Below, in pieces: positions 11,604 through 23,551 of a DNA stretch of 64,000 nucleotides. This DNA is from Sporopachydermia quercuum (taxonomy: Eukaryota > Ascomycota > Sporopachydermiomycetes > Sporopachydermiales > Sporopachydermiaceae). Below the pieces are notes generated by a model. It searched no databases and had not been told where the DNA came from. It was given only the letters and a program-made list of their open reading frames with translations. The first letter of the stretch is position 1, and each line of letters begins with the position of its first letter. The translations under genes were made by a program, and so were the position numbers. The stretch lies in assembly GCA_001599295.1 (NCBI GenBank), contig BCGN01000003.1:1899148-1963147 (forward strand). The letters are read 5' to 3'.

Positions 11604-13574
11604 ATGAGTAACACTATTCGTCAATCATCAGATACTCATTGCTGGGAATCGTTTACTCCCTCGATTGGAACTTCCATCAGTAACAATGATGAATTATCTG
11701 ACTGGCATTTGTATGAGAAATCAGACCTATTGAAAGGCAAGCAACTGTTGAAGAGTTCGCATTCCCGTAACATATTTAAATCTGCCATCAACTTCTCTGA
11801 AGTGCATAATGACTTTCAAGCATTAGAATTAGAAATTGAATGGTGTATGAAGTATGAGATCAATCAAATTCTACTACCTGTAAGGGATATATCTTCAAGT
11901 ACTTTTTCTTCTATGGTACCCTGTACTAGTCTACTATACAAGATATTACAGAAATACAGGAAACTTACATTTTTATTACTCCTTGATGAAAGCAGCTTGT
12001 TATTCTGGTACCAGATCAATCAGTATTTGAATTTTGATTCTAGGATCAAACTTGCCTTAATAATCCACCAGAATGATAGGGCATTTGTCAATGACTGGTG
12101 CTCTCAAGATGTACATTTACTATGGGTTCATCAAGAAACTTCTAAAACGTACTTGGCACAATATTTGACAGCGAATCCTCATGTTGAAGTGTATTTAGAT
12201 AAAGGATCTCTGCTTTCCGTTGAATCGATAAAGGAAATGGTTAAAGGTATAGTAAGGGATTATGATCGGTGCACAAAATTTGCTTTCCAGTGTATGGACT
12301 TGCTGTCAAGTCCTCTACAACCATCGGTTGAAGATCTTGAAGATGAGTCTTATAAGGTATTTGAATTAGATGTTCCGAAATATAAGCAATATTCAAAGGC
12401 TTGTGAGCAGGCTCTGATAGATTTGATGAATACAGTGGATAAGGAGGGCCCCCCTTTAAGTATTATGGTGCTGGGATGCGGGAGAGGACCTCTTGTTACT
12501 TCCTTGTTATTAGGAGGAAGTAAATGTGTATCCATTGATCAATTGGAAGTCACGGCATTAGAAAAAAACCCTGTAGCTATTGAAACATTATTCAAGTATA
12601 AAAAAGAAATGACATGTGAAGGTACGGAATTCAATGTTTCACATCTTCCAGCAGGTTATCTTATTGATCTGGCGGATATCTCGGAGATGAATTACATAAG
12701 ACAAGGATGGAGTAACTTAAGAATAGTTGAAGGCGACGCTACAGTGATTGAATTTCCCGTTAAATTCAATCTAGTGATAAGTGAGCTTCTAGGAAGTTTC
12801 GGATGCAATGAACTGGCGCCAGAATGTTTAATTCCATTTGAGAAAAACCTTGATGGTAAGTGATTCTTCCTGGATTCGTCCTGTTTAACTATGCATTTGA
12901 GTGGGCCAATTAATCATAATCATTATATGAATTCCATGCTGACATTTATTTTCTCGCTTCTAGAAAACGGTATTATGATACCTTCAGAGTACAGCTCTTG
13001 GGTTGTTCCTTTAACATCACTGAAGCTCCATCGGCAGTTAAATTCAAAGGTGAGCAATTTTGACTACAAGGGTATCAATAAATCCCTACAGCAGCATCAT
13101 GTTGCGTATCTGAAAACACCAGTTATGATCTCTTCTCCTTTAGAATGCTGGTCATTCAAATCGGGAAGAAATCAATATTCCTGTTCGACTGAGATACATC
13201 AGCAATTGTTCTCTCGTAATGCATTCTTAAAATTCCCTTTAACGTTTGACAAATCTCAGCGAAACAAAGTTAATCTAATCCATGGACTGGCTGGCTATTT
13301 CTCAGCTCAGTTATATAAGAATATCGTAATTGATATCTTGCCCGAGAGTAATAAAAGCGAAGTGTTGACATGGTTTCCAGCATATTTTCCATTAGAGTCT
13401 CCCCTTGATGTTGGAAGCAGCTCATGGGTTCAAGTCAATATATCAAGACATAATAAGGCTACTAATAATAACAGTATGCGGACTTGGTATGAATGGTGCT
13501 TGACACTGGAAAATGGTACTTGTTCGATGATTCATAACTTAGACGGAAAATATGATTCAACTGCTTTAGATTAG
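11604..13574 (+). CDS. HSL7: PRMT5/Hsl7 type II protein arginine methyltransferase, two exons
   Basis: Symmetric protein-arginine dimethyltransferase; in yeast Hsl7 also controls the Swe1 morphogenesis checkpoint. Exon 1 runs to 12855 and exon 2 from 12964 to 13574. The 108-nt intron starts GTAAGT, has a CTGAC box and ends TTCTAG; splicing gives a continuous 620-residue protein (human PRMT5 is 637). Motifs: an N-terminal TIM-barrel-like part, VFELD whose Phe253 matches the PRMT5 specificity Phe, the SAM loop LGCGRGP (290-296), the double-E loop SELLGSFGCNELAPE with Glu394 and Glu403, the C-terminal barrel motif GLAGYFSAQLY, and WYEWCL near the end. The frame extends to 11568 from a TTG; the first ATG is 11604. 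It is shorter than S. cerevisiae Hsl7 (827). Confidence 0.93.
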
Positions 13575-16500
13575 TAATCGATGTATAACTCATTACCGTT
13601 TCAAAGGAATCCATTATTGTTTTCACATTCTTTGTTTAATAATCAGCTCTTAATAGTAGTATTGAACATTTCTAAATTTCACTTAATTTTTTGTCATTTG
13701 CTTGTCAACGATAGACAGAGACATGGGAGTCCAAGTCACTGCCTAATCGTTGCCAATGTTGAATTTTCACGTACAAATTGCAAATTCACCTATCTCAAGA
13801 TATCGGCATTATACACTTGATTATCAATAAGACTAAATGAATTGCACGTCATCATGGGAAGTCATACAGTAGTATGTGTTGGTACCTAGTGTCCGAGGAC
13901 GGGCGCTACGATGTGTCTACCAAAATTAGTAGTTAAGCATATTGATAGCTTGTAGACTTAGTAACTAGAGGGTAATGTGATATCATTACATTGCAATCAA
14001 TTGAAAAGAACGTGGCGACAATCTGTATCACTCAAATTAGAATTAGATAAATATATCGCCAGGATTGGTTAGGTAATCTTTCATCATACGCATCCTTACA
14101 TATATTACCTAATATCGGAATATTTCATTAGCTTCATTTTGATAAGAAAGTGAAGTCACCATAGAAAATATTTTATCAAGACGCTCTAATTCTTGAAAAG
14201 CCCGATGTGAATATAATCTAGTGCTTCACATGTCTATGAGGTACTGTAAGACTGATAGCAACAATTGTAATCAATGTTAGCTACCATTTTACCCATTTTA
14301 CGTTTCGTTTCTTACCCAATATCGGGATAAAGCTTATTATTTGAATTTCAATCCAGTTACCAATTTACTTTACTCACTTACCTATAAAAGAATATTATGA
14401 ATGGATGGCATATTTGGTAAATGAAATACTCTACCAAATCAGAAAGCTGTTTCTGTCAAAAGGGTAATCACCAGCAAGTCGTATCGTAAATTGAAGGGAT
14501 TCTTTTAATAAGTTTACTCCTTTCACCAATGATTTCATGGAAGGCACTTCAATCAAATTGGGTAAAAATATTTCCATTATTTGGAAGTTATTAGTCATTG
14601 ACACCAAAGAAACCAATATCTCTTGAAGAACAGGCTTGGCTCTTAAATAATAGAAGAGAATAGAAAAGAAGGTATAACAACCTGAACCATTTTTTCTTGG
14701 TTACGCTTGGCACGAATAGTTCTACGAGTAAATATATCAGTCCAGCGAAAGCGATAGCCATAAAACTTANACTTGACGCAATTTGATTAATCATCAAATA
14801 TTACCAATTCCACAGCGTAGAAACATTATATTAATTAATCACTTAATCACTTGAATTGAAAGCTTTTACAAACCTTATCTTCAATTCATCTTTTTCTGAT
14901 CAAAATCATTCTTGAATTGTTTAACCACACAGCTTGCTTCAATCCATCGAAAATAGTATTGAAATAGGAAGATAAAGACAGACAACTTAAAAAGTAAAGC
15001 TAGGACAAATCTCTGCTGANTTACCATTTTGGTAGTAATGTTCTTCATCTCATTGCCAAGTATGTACACCTGTTTTAGGGAAACTATTAATCATATGTCC
15101 TAAATAGGTAATATTTGAGAAGCTTAAAATATAGTTTAACCCTTAATTAAATATTACGAACTATTCCATAGACATTCGGGCTAGTGATTTAATATTTCTT
15201 TATTGATCTCAACCTCATTTGCAAGTTGGATGACACTAACATAGCTATTTCAGGGCTTACTTCAAATAGTGATTACCAATCTTAAAATGATTTAAGGTAT
15301 TTATTTCATAAAACCTTTAAAGTTTATCTATTCTATTCTATCCATCGTAAATAAAAGATCTACAATATTTTGACTTCTTTTTTCCTTTTTTGGAAATTGG
15401 CCTCAATTCACATCTGTAATTACCTTGAAATTTGTTCGGAGCTTCCCTTTTCTCATTACATGACAATAAAAAGAATATAGTAGGTGATATATCGATTATA
15501 CAATATAATTCGAAGATGCACTTGGTCTCAAGTCTGATTCAACTCTTTAGCTAGGCTTGGCATACCAGTACCACTTTTTCTTATCGGGATCAGATACAGG
15601 ATTCTCACAATACGCTAGTAAAAATTAGNTATTTTTTACTAATTAGTTTTTAGATCGAATATTAACAATTTGATAGGTTCACACATAGTGAGGTCTAGTA
15701 AGGAGATCCAGAACTGAAGTTTCAGCATTTAAAAAAATTATAAAACCTTCAATTCAAAATCAGCTAATTTTAAAGTTTTGCGGTGAAATAAAATAATGAG
15801 GGGGCCCCAAGATAATTATTAGATACATCTAAGTCGNGATAATTTGACAGCTCTGAGATGAAACCTAGTTGCTTCCAGAGGCAGACCGAATCAATATTAA
15901 TATGGCCTCTCAAGAGTAATCCAGTATATTGACGGCTATCTTTTTAAACTAATTGTCTTACAATTATGACCCAAATTTAACGTTCGTGATTTTCAGGTGC
16001 CGAAAACTCATGTTTTCCGTTAGGTTAGTTGATAATAGTTCACTGAAGTATGTAGACACAGAGTAGCCATCCAAACAGTTATATTTTCAGGTCTTTGATT
16101 ATAATTTAAGAAATTAGTACCTTAAAAACCATGCAAAATTTTCTCTGCTGTAGATCAGTTATTAGGATCAATTCTGAGAGCTCTTTCCTTGTCTTGACCC
16201 TCGAGTAGGCAATTTTGATTATGCTAGAATCACATGCATGCGGTGCGTGCGGAGAACTCTCGAAGTCACTATTTCCTGAATTAGTATTCTTTAACCTTTT
16301 TATTAATATTATTTTTCTTTTAAATTTAGTACCATGTTGGTTTTCACGTGTAGTAAATGAATTCAACCGAGCAACCCTTGATCATTGTTCAAACANTATA
16401 CTACTACGTCAGGCAATAGCTACATATCCTTTACATGGTATATCTGTTTTATTCCCGCTAAGATCAAGCACCAAGGAGGTAAACAAAATAGAAGAAAACC

Positions 16501-16764
16501 CTTAAAATTCATAAAAGCATTCAGGACTGAATAACTGTCGTCAAGCAAAGAAAATTACTTTTATGCTCGATAGTACAGTAGAGTTTTAATGATTCTATAG
16601 AAACAGGAAAGGCCAAGAAAACGAAACTTTATCTCAGATTATGAGTTACGATGAAAGCTGCGCAATCTGTGTATCTGTCAAAGTGTCTCATATCAAGGTC
16701 TGTTCTAATCTGTAAACGAAAACGAAGTATTCCCAGATTATGTGTGCAAACCCACAGTTACATA

Positions 16765-16786
16765 GGGGGGGGGGGGGGGGTGGGGG
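16765..16786 (+). repeat. G16 homopolymer followed by T and G5
   Basis: An uninterrupted run of 16 G, one T, then five more G, in an otherwise AT-rich gene desert. It can support a G-quadruplex on the plus strand. Homopolymer length may be uncertain in the assembly. Confidence 0.9.
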
Positions 16787-18500
16787 TCGTAGTCTACGAA
16801 GAGGAGATATCCTCTAAAAAATTATCATCAATGTAGCTAAGCTTCTAGATATGCTGTCAAAAAAAAAAACCCTTTTGAGTTACCAATATGTCATAATAAA
16901 CTTCTGTAGCAGGAAAAAACAACAATATTGTTACATGATTTTGTTGCCAAGAACAAGCCCCGTCTAAATGATGAGGAATGGACGCAATTTCGATTCCTTT
17001 AACTTAATCTCGTATTTCTTACGAGAATCTCAAGACATCAAATAAGGTTCATTTTAGGTTCAAGCTTTCAGCTTAGGTTAACGTTAATTGCCGATTTGTC
17101 TTGTCTTATGCATCAGAATCAAGAAGAGAACACGATCAAACTTCAATTAAGCGAAGCTTTCCTAAAATGCCAATCACCGAGATCAGGTGTTCTAATTGGA
17201 GAGGAAAAACTATACTGTTGCTTCAACTTGTCTCAAACAGCTTGAGGAATGATTCTATTTTCAACCAGGATTTGCTATTATTTAAGTATATGTGGATAAT
17301 TATTTGAGTGTGAGAACAGTTGATGGAAAAGCCCGTTGTTTGATAACATACCATAGAGAGCCCCAAGATGAATAGTATTAATAGAAATGTTGAATCAGAA
17401 TTACTCGATTGCTGTTATATAATATTATTTTGGAGTTGTGTGACAAGATTCGGCAGATTCTATATCGTATAAATATATAGCGGTGTTATTTTCTAATAAT
17501 CGGGCTGAATCACTTTTGGATAAGGATTATACAATTATTTGAATTCTGCCTCAGTCGATTAATCGTACATAAATATTTGGAAGTACGAGGGAAATAGTTT
17601 AATTAACGAAAATAGAGGGAGGATAACTAATTTGTATCAATGTGGAGCAGTGATAGCCATTAGTTATCTCTGCTGAATATTCTAAAACACTTGCAAGTTC
17701 AGACATTCTCACAATTCTTAAGACCCTTATGATTGCTCGATTAACTAGCAAAAAAGACAATTGAGTATCATCAGTATTTGGAACTATTATGCAATAATTT
17801 GCAGTATTCCCTTGTACAAGAACTTGTTTACTCATACACTATAATTACTCAATCATTAGTCCCATGTCATTCTCACATATTTGCCCCTGAACTTTATAAC
17901 AGCTTACGATTTAATTGAATATTGTCTATTTTGTTCCTGAAGGTAAGATCTTGTAATAGGATACAACTATTAGTCTAACAGCAAGACTATCTCTGGGTCA
18001 ATTGCTGGCCCAATGCCAAATTTATCTACAATGTTTTGAAAGACCTGACATCTATTCAATCATGATATGATCAATAAATGGGGTATCGCTTTGCATCGTT
18101 TGTTCAATGAATCATTACATATAAAGGACTCTCTCTAAATGAGAGTAAAGCATCAAAGAATTTGATCTCGATTTATCATTATTACGTTCTTCACATCTAG
18201 ATGTAATCCTACTTTTGCGACGGATTCAGATGACCTGATTGATATATGAAACATGAGCCCATCTCATCTCTATCAATTGGTCATGATGATGAAACTAGGT
18301 TCTAAGATGCCCTTTTGGGGGCCGTACATTAACAAAGGTAAATACAAGTTAAGATGTATATCTGAATTGTCCTAATTGGGTAGCACCTAAGAAAACCTTA
18401 AGTTCATTCTTGGGTGATCGTTGCTAAATTAGTCAATTACATAGATGTCGCATATCGCGGAAGATGATAAAATTCAGAACTGGTTCAATACTTGAATTAT

Positions 18501-18544
18501 AGATGAACAATAGATGAACAATAGATGAACAATAGATGAACAAG
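18501..18544 (+). repeat. Four tandem copies of an 11-bp unit
   Basis: AGATGAACAAT is repeated three times exactly and a fourth time with one change at the last base. A short minisatellite in the gene desert; no coding role is apparent. Confidence 0.9.
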
Positions 18545-20796
18545 AGACGGATCAAATAGAATGGGATCAACACATATTAATAATTTTATCTGTGAAATAT
18601 TGTTGAGCCTTAGATAGAAGTCATCCATTGTGGAGTTAACCATTCTGACCCTCATTAGGCCACTAAATCTTATTATGACTCGTTCTTTTCACATTAATAA
18701 CTCTATACTGGGACCACATTTGTTACAAAGGAATGTAAGACGACTTTCAATCATAACTGCTGGACATATGNTATAAAAGAAATGGCTCATCGTTCCTCAA
18801 CGGTCTATTACCACGTCATTTTGATTCTCAGAACCCAATTATTATACCGAATTAGTATAAAGTGTCGTTGTTTCTGTCAACAATTATATTCCTGTCCAAC
18901 ATTGTCATTTTTTTGATCGACAGAAAGACCTATTATATTATAATCAATCTTGCATATGCTGAATGATGATACTTTTGAAGTGGTTAGAGTTCCGACTCAA
19001 CGCTGCATAATATGAGCCAACAAGATTAACAGTCGCAGTAAACCCCTTCAACGGCCACAATATGTCCTGTTTTTGAAAGTCTCGATTTGAAATAGTTCGA
19101 TGGCCATCTATTTCATTGTTCGGAACATTTAATAGCGGATATTGCAATGTAGATTTAGTTGTATGGGAATAATTAAATAAAATTTAGAATATAAGGCACT
19201 TTGGTTTAAAGAAAAAGGACTCATACAAAAAGGTTAGTGTAGCAAGGCAGAAAATATATGACGTTTCATCCCAATGTTTAATGTCAGTATAATCCAGTAC
19301 TCTCGAAGGCTGATGAATTCATCGGGCAAAACAATTTAATTAGAGGCATATAGTAATTCCATATTATTGGCATCAAAATCAATTCCGTAGACGTGCTTAA
19401 ATGTTTATAGTTTNAATATTCATCATCATTAAGGTACTTGTAAGAGTTGTTCAGCCTGTTCAGGTACATCTGCCACTTACCTAACCGAGTATGGGGACCA
19501 AGTTTATTTGTTCATAGTCCCCAACTACTTGATTAGAAAAAAATCCCGTTTTCTCTTGCGCAAGCGAGAGTCCTACCTCTAATTGGAACCTCTTTTACCT
19601 GACTTAGCCACCACATCTTCTATGCCAAGATGAGATTTAGTTATAATTTTATGGGGTTTCAACTTAAGCTTTAATGTCTGAAGCTTCAAACAGACCGAAC
19701 TCTAAGTTAAACAGCTCTTCCATTTTGGGAATTACTAGAAAGTTTGCGTGACAATCATCAATAAGGCATCGTCACAAACAAAGTACTTCAACGAATAGAA
19801 AGAAGATTAATCCCCTCTCTATATGTTATCGAGTACACACTAGTAGGTTAGTATATCCAAGTTAGTGTTATGTAGTATATTACCCTTTTTGAAAACCACA
19901 TAGAGAATTTACTACCCAATACAGAGTTTCGAGTATTGAGATGTTCTTGGATTCGGATCCTTTGAAGCCATTGAGCTAAGGTTGGCTTATCGTTGGAAAG
20001 AACCATTTTGCTCCTTTCTTTGAAAGTGAGATTGATATTTCGGGATTGAACAACAAGGATAAGCAGGTAATTGAGTGTTGACACTTTGAAATGCTTGATA
20101 AATCTCTGGAAGTGCAGTGAATTGTTCCCTTAATCACTATATTACCTTCTCGAAAGCACTGCCGACCTGCACGGTATGTCATGATGGGAAAAATGTAATT
20201 TTTTGGAGGAGCTGGGTCCTTTGTGCGAGTAGTAATTTTTTAGCTAAACATTCTCATCAATTGCGTACCTATCTATGCTTCATTTCAATTGTTAGTAGAG
20301 ACTGAAGTAAAATAAGGTAATCTTTGAAGGACAAAGATTTCCCAGTTGGTAAACCTGCTGAAAGTTTAAAGAAGATTTAGGAGTTTAATTCAAATGAGGG
20401 AATCCTTCATAAAGTTTGAAAACCTTACATTAGTCATATTGAAAAAATATTTTTTTTCTTCTTTTACTCAGAAGTTAACCTTAATGCATAGTGTTTCAAC
20501 TTAAACTTACAAGTTCAACTGATGGGTTCGTGAACGTCTATCGTAAGAAGCGCTTAGGTCGTTCCCCACTGACAATTTGGCGTGATGTTGAATATATAAA
20601 TTCCTGATATTATCCATCATGCTTCCTTCTTTAACTTTGCTCTTTTTCTTCCTACTCGAAAAATTCAATTATGACTGTGTAATCAATCTTCAGGCAACCA
20701 AATGAGACGTAGACCTAGAGATTACCATACTTACTGCTTTACCAGCTCTCACATCTACACATATTGAAGCATACACTGCTTAACCTATAAAAAAGC

Positions 20797-21771
20797 ATGG
20801 CTCAATACATTATGTCTGCTCCTTCAAGGTCATCCGAGATGTCCTCCAACGTTTTCTCTGAGAACATTTCACCAAACATGCAACGAGGGCCTTATCCTGA
20901 TAGGTTTAGTTCACAACCTCAACTACCATTACAGCAAGGTAAGGAATGGTACGAGGACTTCATTGATAATGGTGCAAACGAGAGATTAGTGCATCAAACA
21001 ATGAATAGTTCAATTACCACAACTCCCACAGAATCAAATATGGGATTTGGGTATGGAACGTACAATCCAAGTGAACAATATTATACTACTACTCCAGCTA
21101 TGCCAGAACCTTCATCTTCATTAGATAACTCTCCCGATTCCAGGTACTATCAAGAAGTTGTTGAAAGACAAAGATTGACTTCAATCTCTTCAGTCTCATC
21201 TGATCCTATTGATCTGAATCAGACTATCAAAAGAGAAAGTATTGATAATTTCAGTCAATTACCAGTAAGTTCCTCCGTTAGTAACAACTTTATTTCTCGC
21301 TCACAACAAAACAATAATATTAAGAAGTCTAAGAAGAGAGCACCAAGAAAGAGATTGACCGAAGACCAAAAGCAAGCTCACAACAAGATTGAAAAGAGAT
21401 ATCGTACCAATATCAATGGTAAAATTGCTGGATTGAAAGAAATTATCCCTTGGTTGAGTTCTGAAAAAGTTGCTTTTGAGACTGGCGATCCAAAAGACAA
21501 GTTTGCATATGAAGATGAGTTTGAGAGCCCTTTTATCGGTTCGTCTAAATTGAACAAGTCAATGATTTTAGAGAAAGCTACTGCTTATATCCTCTATTTG
21601 AAAGATATGAACCGACGAATGTTAAAGGAGAACATTGAACTAACGAAAGAAATCACTGAACTAAGAAAACCTCCGGTGGTTGCTGTTGAGTACATGAACA
21701 ATGGTAATATTAATCATAGAGCTTCAATCGATAACTCTCAGTTGTTCAGAGGTGATTACACATTAATATAG
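20797..21771 (+). CDS. TYE7: SREBP-type bHLH transcription factor, Tye7-like
   Basis: A 324-residue nuclear regulator. The first 175 residues are Ser/Asn/Gln-rich and probably disordered. Then come a basic stretch KKSKKRAPRKR (about 176-186), the basic region HNKIEKRYR (195-203) with the Tyr that marks SREBP-type bHLH proteins, helix 1 INGKIAGLKEIIPW (206-219), a loop of about 30 residues, helix 2 LNKSMILEKATAYILYL (252-268), and a leucine-heptad extension (about 270-290). The flanking KRAPRKRLTE and IIPW match Candida Tye7, a regulator of glycolytic genes. No membrane segment follows, so it is not a membrane-tethered SREBP. Its expected DNA site is an E-box/SRE such as TCACGTGA. Assignment to Tye7 rather than a Hms1/Cph2-like factor is likely but not certain. 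Confidence 0.85.
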   Translation: MAQYIMSAPSRSSEMSSNVFSENISPNMQRGPYPDRFSSQPQLPLQQGKEWYEDFIDNGANERLVHQTMNSSITTTPTESNMGFGYGTYNPSEQYYTTTPAMPEPSSSLDNSPDSRYYQEVVERQRLTSISSVSSDPIDLNQTIKRESIDNFSQLPVSSSVSNNFISRSQQNNNIKKSKKRAPRKRLTEDQKQAHNKIEKRYRTNINGKIAGLKEIIPWLSSEKVAFETGDPKDKFAYEDEFESPFIGSSKLNKSMILEKATAYILYLKDMNRRMLKENIELTKEITELRKPPVVAVEYMNNGNINHRASIDNSQLFRGDYTLI

Positions 21772-23551
21772 GTGCTGTAATTTTCAACTGATAAGCTGGC
21801 TGGTTCAGATATTTATTTTAATGATTCTTATATTTTCGGGTTCACTATTGGGGTTAAAAGAGGTGTTTGTATAGAATGTTTTATTTATTCATTGTTATAT
21901 TATTAATTTTAATTTTCATTTTTTTTTCTTTCTCTTAATTCGTTTTGTTTTCTTCTACTGTATTGTGCTCTGGAAGCATTTTTGGAATAAAATACATCAT
22001 TATTATAGAATAACTATATAGTATCATCATTGTCTCTCGTAGACCAAAATTTGTAGTATTGTCTTATGTCTCATTTCTATCCTTATCATTTTATATACGT
22101 ATCGGATTGATTGATAAGAAAGCCCTCTCAAGCTTTACAAGTTTACTTAAGACATTCAGTCCCACCTCATCATCTCTTCCTTTTAGCACTTTTCAAACTG
22201 GTTTGTATCCGCTGTTCATAGTATCATAGTAATTGAGATCATGTCTCATGAAGAAGCGCCCCATTTCATCTAACATCTTATTACATGAGTTTCACGGAAC
22301 TTTTTCTCATCGGCGGTTTCTGTCAAATACTCTATTTGGTTTGATTATTCTTCCATATAGAATGTAGGTTGGGATCCTTAAATAAAACTTTCCTCCTACA
22401 TATATGTCAAAACGTTTATTTTAGCCGAGAGGTTACATCCCTTGTTGCTATCAAACTTTATTAATCCGGTTGAATATACAGTTACAATTATTATATAGTC
22501 TCAGTTTAGACATCCAGACATCCAGACATCTAACAATTCTAAAATTTATCAAATATCATTTTGCATTTTATTTCCACTATTTGTCATCTGAGACATTGTC
22601 GCTAATATATTGATTGATACACCAGGAGTGATGAAGGCTTCCAGATTTATCGCCAAGAAATAAAGTTCATGTTAGCTGGATTTAGATGGACAAAAATGGT
22701 TAAAGTTTTGAGCTCAGTTTAAATGTCTAAAACCTACTGATAGGGAGGTTTGGCTAGAATTCTATGTAACATTACGATAGTTAAAATTTAACCCAGAGCA
22801 ATAACTTCCAATTTTCATTTTTACATAATTGCCTATAAAGTAGAAAACAATAAAAATCTGGGTTTATATGCTTTCAGTCGAGACGAATTTGTATAGATAG
22901 TTGCTAACTGGATATTCAATTTGGATTAGTTTGGATGAATTAATGATAAGTCTAGCTTAACCCTAAACTCACTAAAAGTACAATTTTACGACATTTTTTA
23001 TACGAGATTGAGGTTTGTTTCCCTAAATGAACATTTTCTACCCTAAAATTCACATGGCCAAACGTTATTTTATCGAACGTTATTTTATCAACTATACTTT
23101 AAAATGTTATCTCCTTCCCATACAAAGAAAATAATACATCCTGCAGAATATGAGCAATCACGAAGTTACGAGGTTCCCATACATCTTGTCAGACATTTAT
23201 GCAATAGGCTGCAAACAAATGGTTCATTTCATTGGAACAAGGATTCTATCGTTAATAAAATTTACTAAATACATAAGCAAATAGATCAAATACTTGATCA
23301 TGCTCTTGAATCTGTCAGTCAAGTTTATTGTACGCTATGTCCTAGAATAATGCTCAAAATAACATAAAAACTGCTATTACAGATAACATGAAATTTTAGA
23401 AACTTAACAATAGTCGAACTTTCTACCTATTCTATTATTTTCTCAGAGCTTATTTCAAATGCCGAGAAAAAAGAAAAGAAATAGCAAGAAAGCCAAGTAC
23501 CAAGAAATTCGATGAGATCATAAATGAACTGAATCTTGGATGTTTCACTAT
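21772..23551. other. Intergenic region between convergent genes
   Basis: A 1.8 kb stretch between the 3' ends of TYE7 and the acyl-CoA dehydrogenase gene. It is T-rich just after TYE7 (21890-21960), which suits 3'-end formation. It contains an 8-bp tandem repeat of the type GACATCCA, about three copies, at 22509-22531. No gene seen. Confidence 0.5.

Larger units (their letters stand above)
13575..20796. other. 7.2 kb gene desert
   Basis: No frame above about 96 codons, and none belongs to a family I recognise. Minus-strand pieces at 14431-14797 and 14881-15069 read like membrane-protein fragments, and others (17599-17835, 18944-19147, 19284-19469, 19848-20182) look vaguely protein-like, so an eroded gene or genes is possible. 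The stretch contains a G16 run, an 11-bp tandem array and a CACGTG box at 16345-16350. No tRNA or other RNA gene was found. Its last kilobase should include TYE7 control sequence. Confidence 0.5.

Noticed and set aside
17599-17835. 78-codon minus-strand frame in the gene desert
   Set aside because: Starts with ATG and looks mildly protein-like, but matches no family I know and has no supporting context; kept only as part of the desert description.
19949-19979. tRNA-like A box (TAGCTCAATGG) and B-box-like GATCCGAATCC on the minus strand
   Set aside because: The two boxes are only about 8 nt apart, too close for a tRNA, and no acceptor stem or anticodon arm can be drawn.
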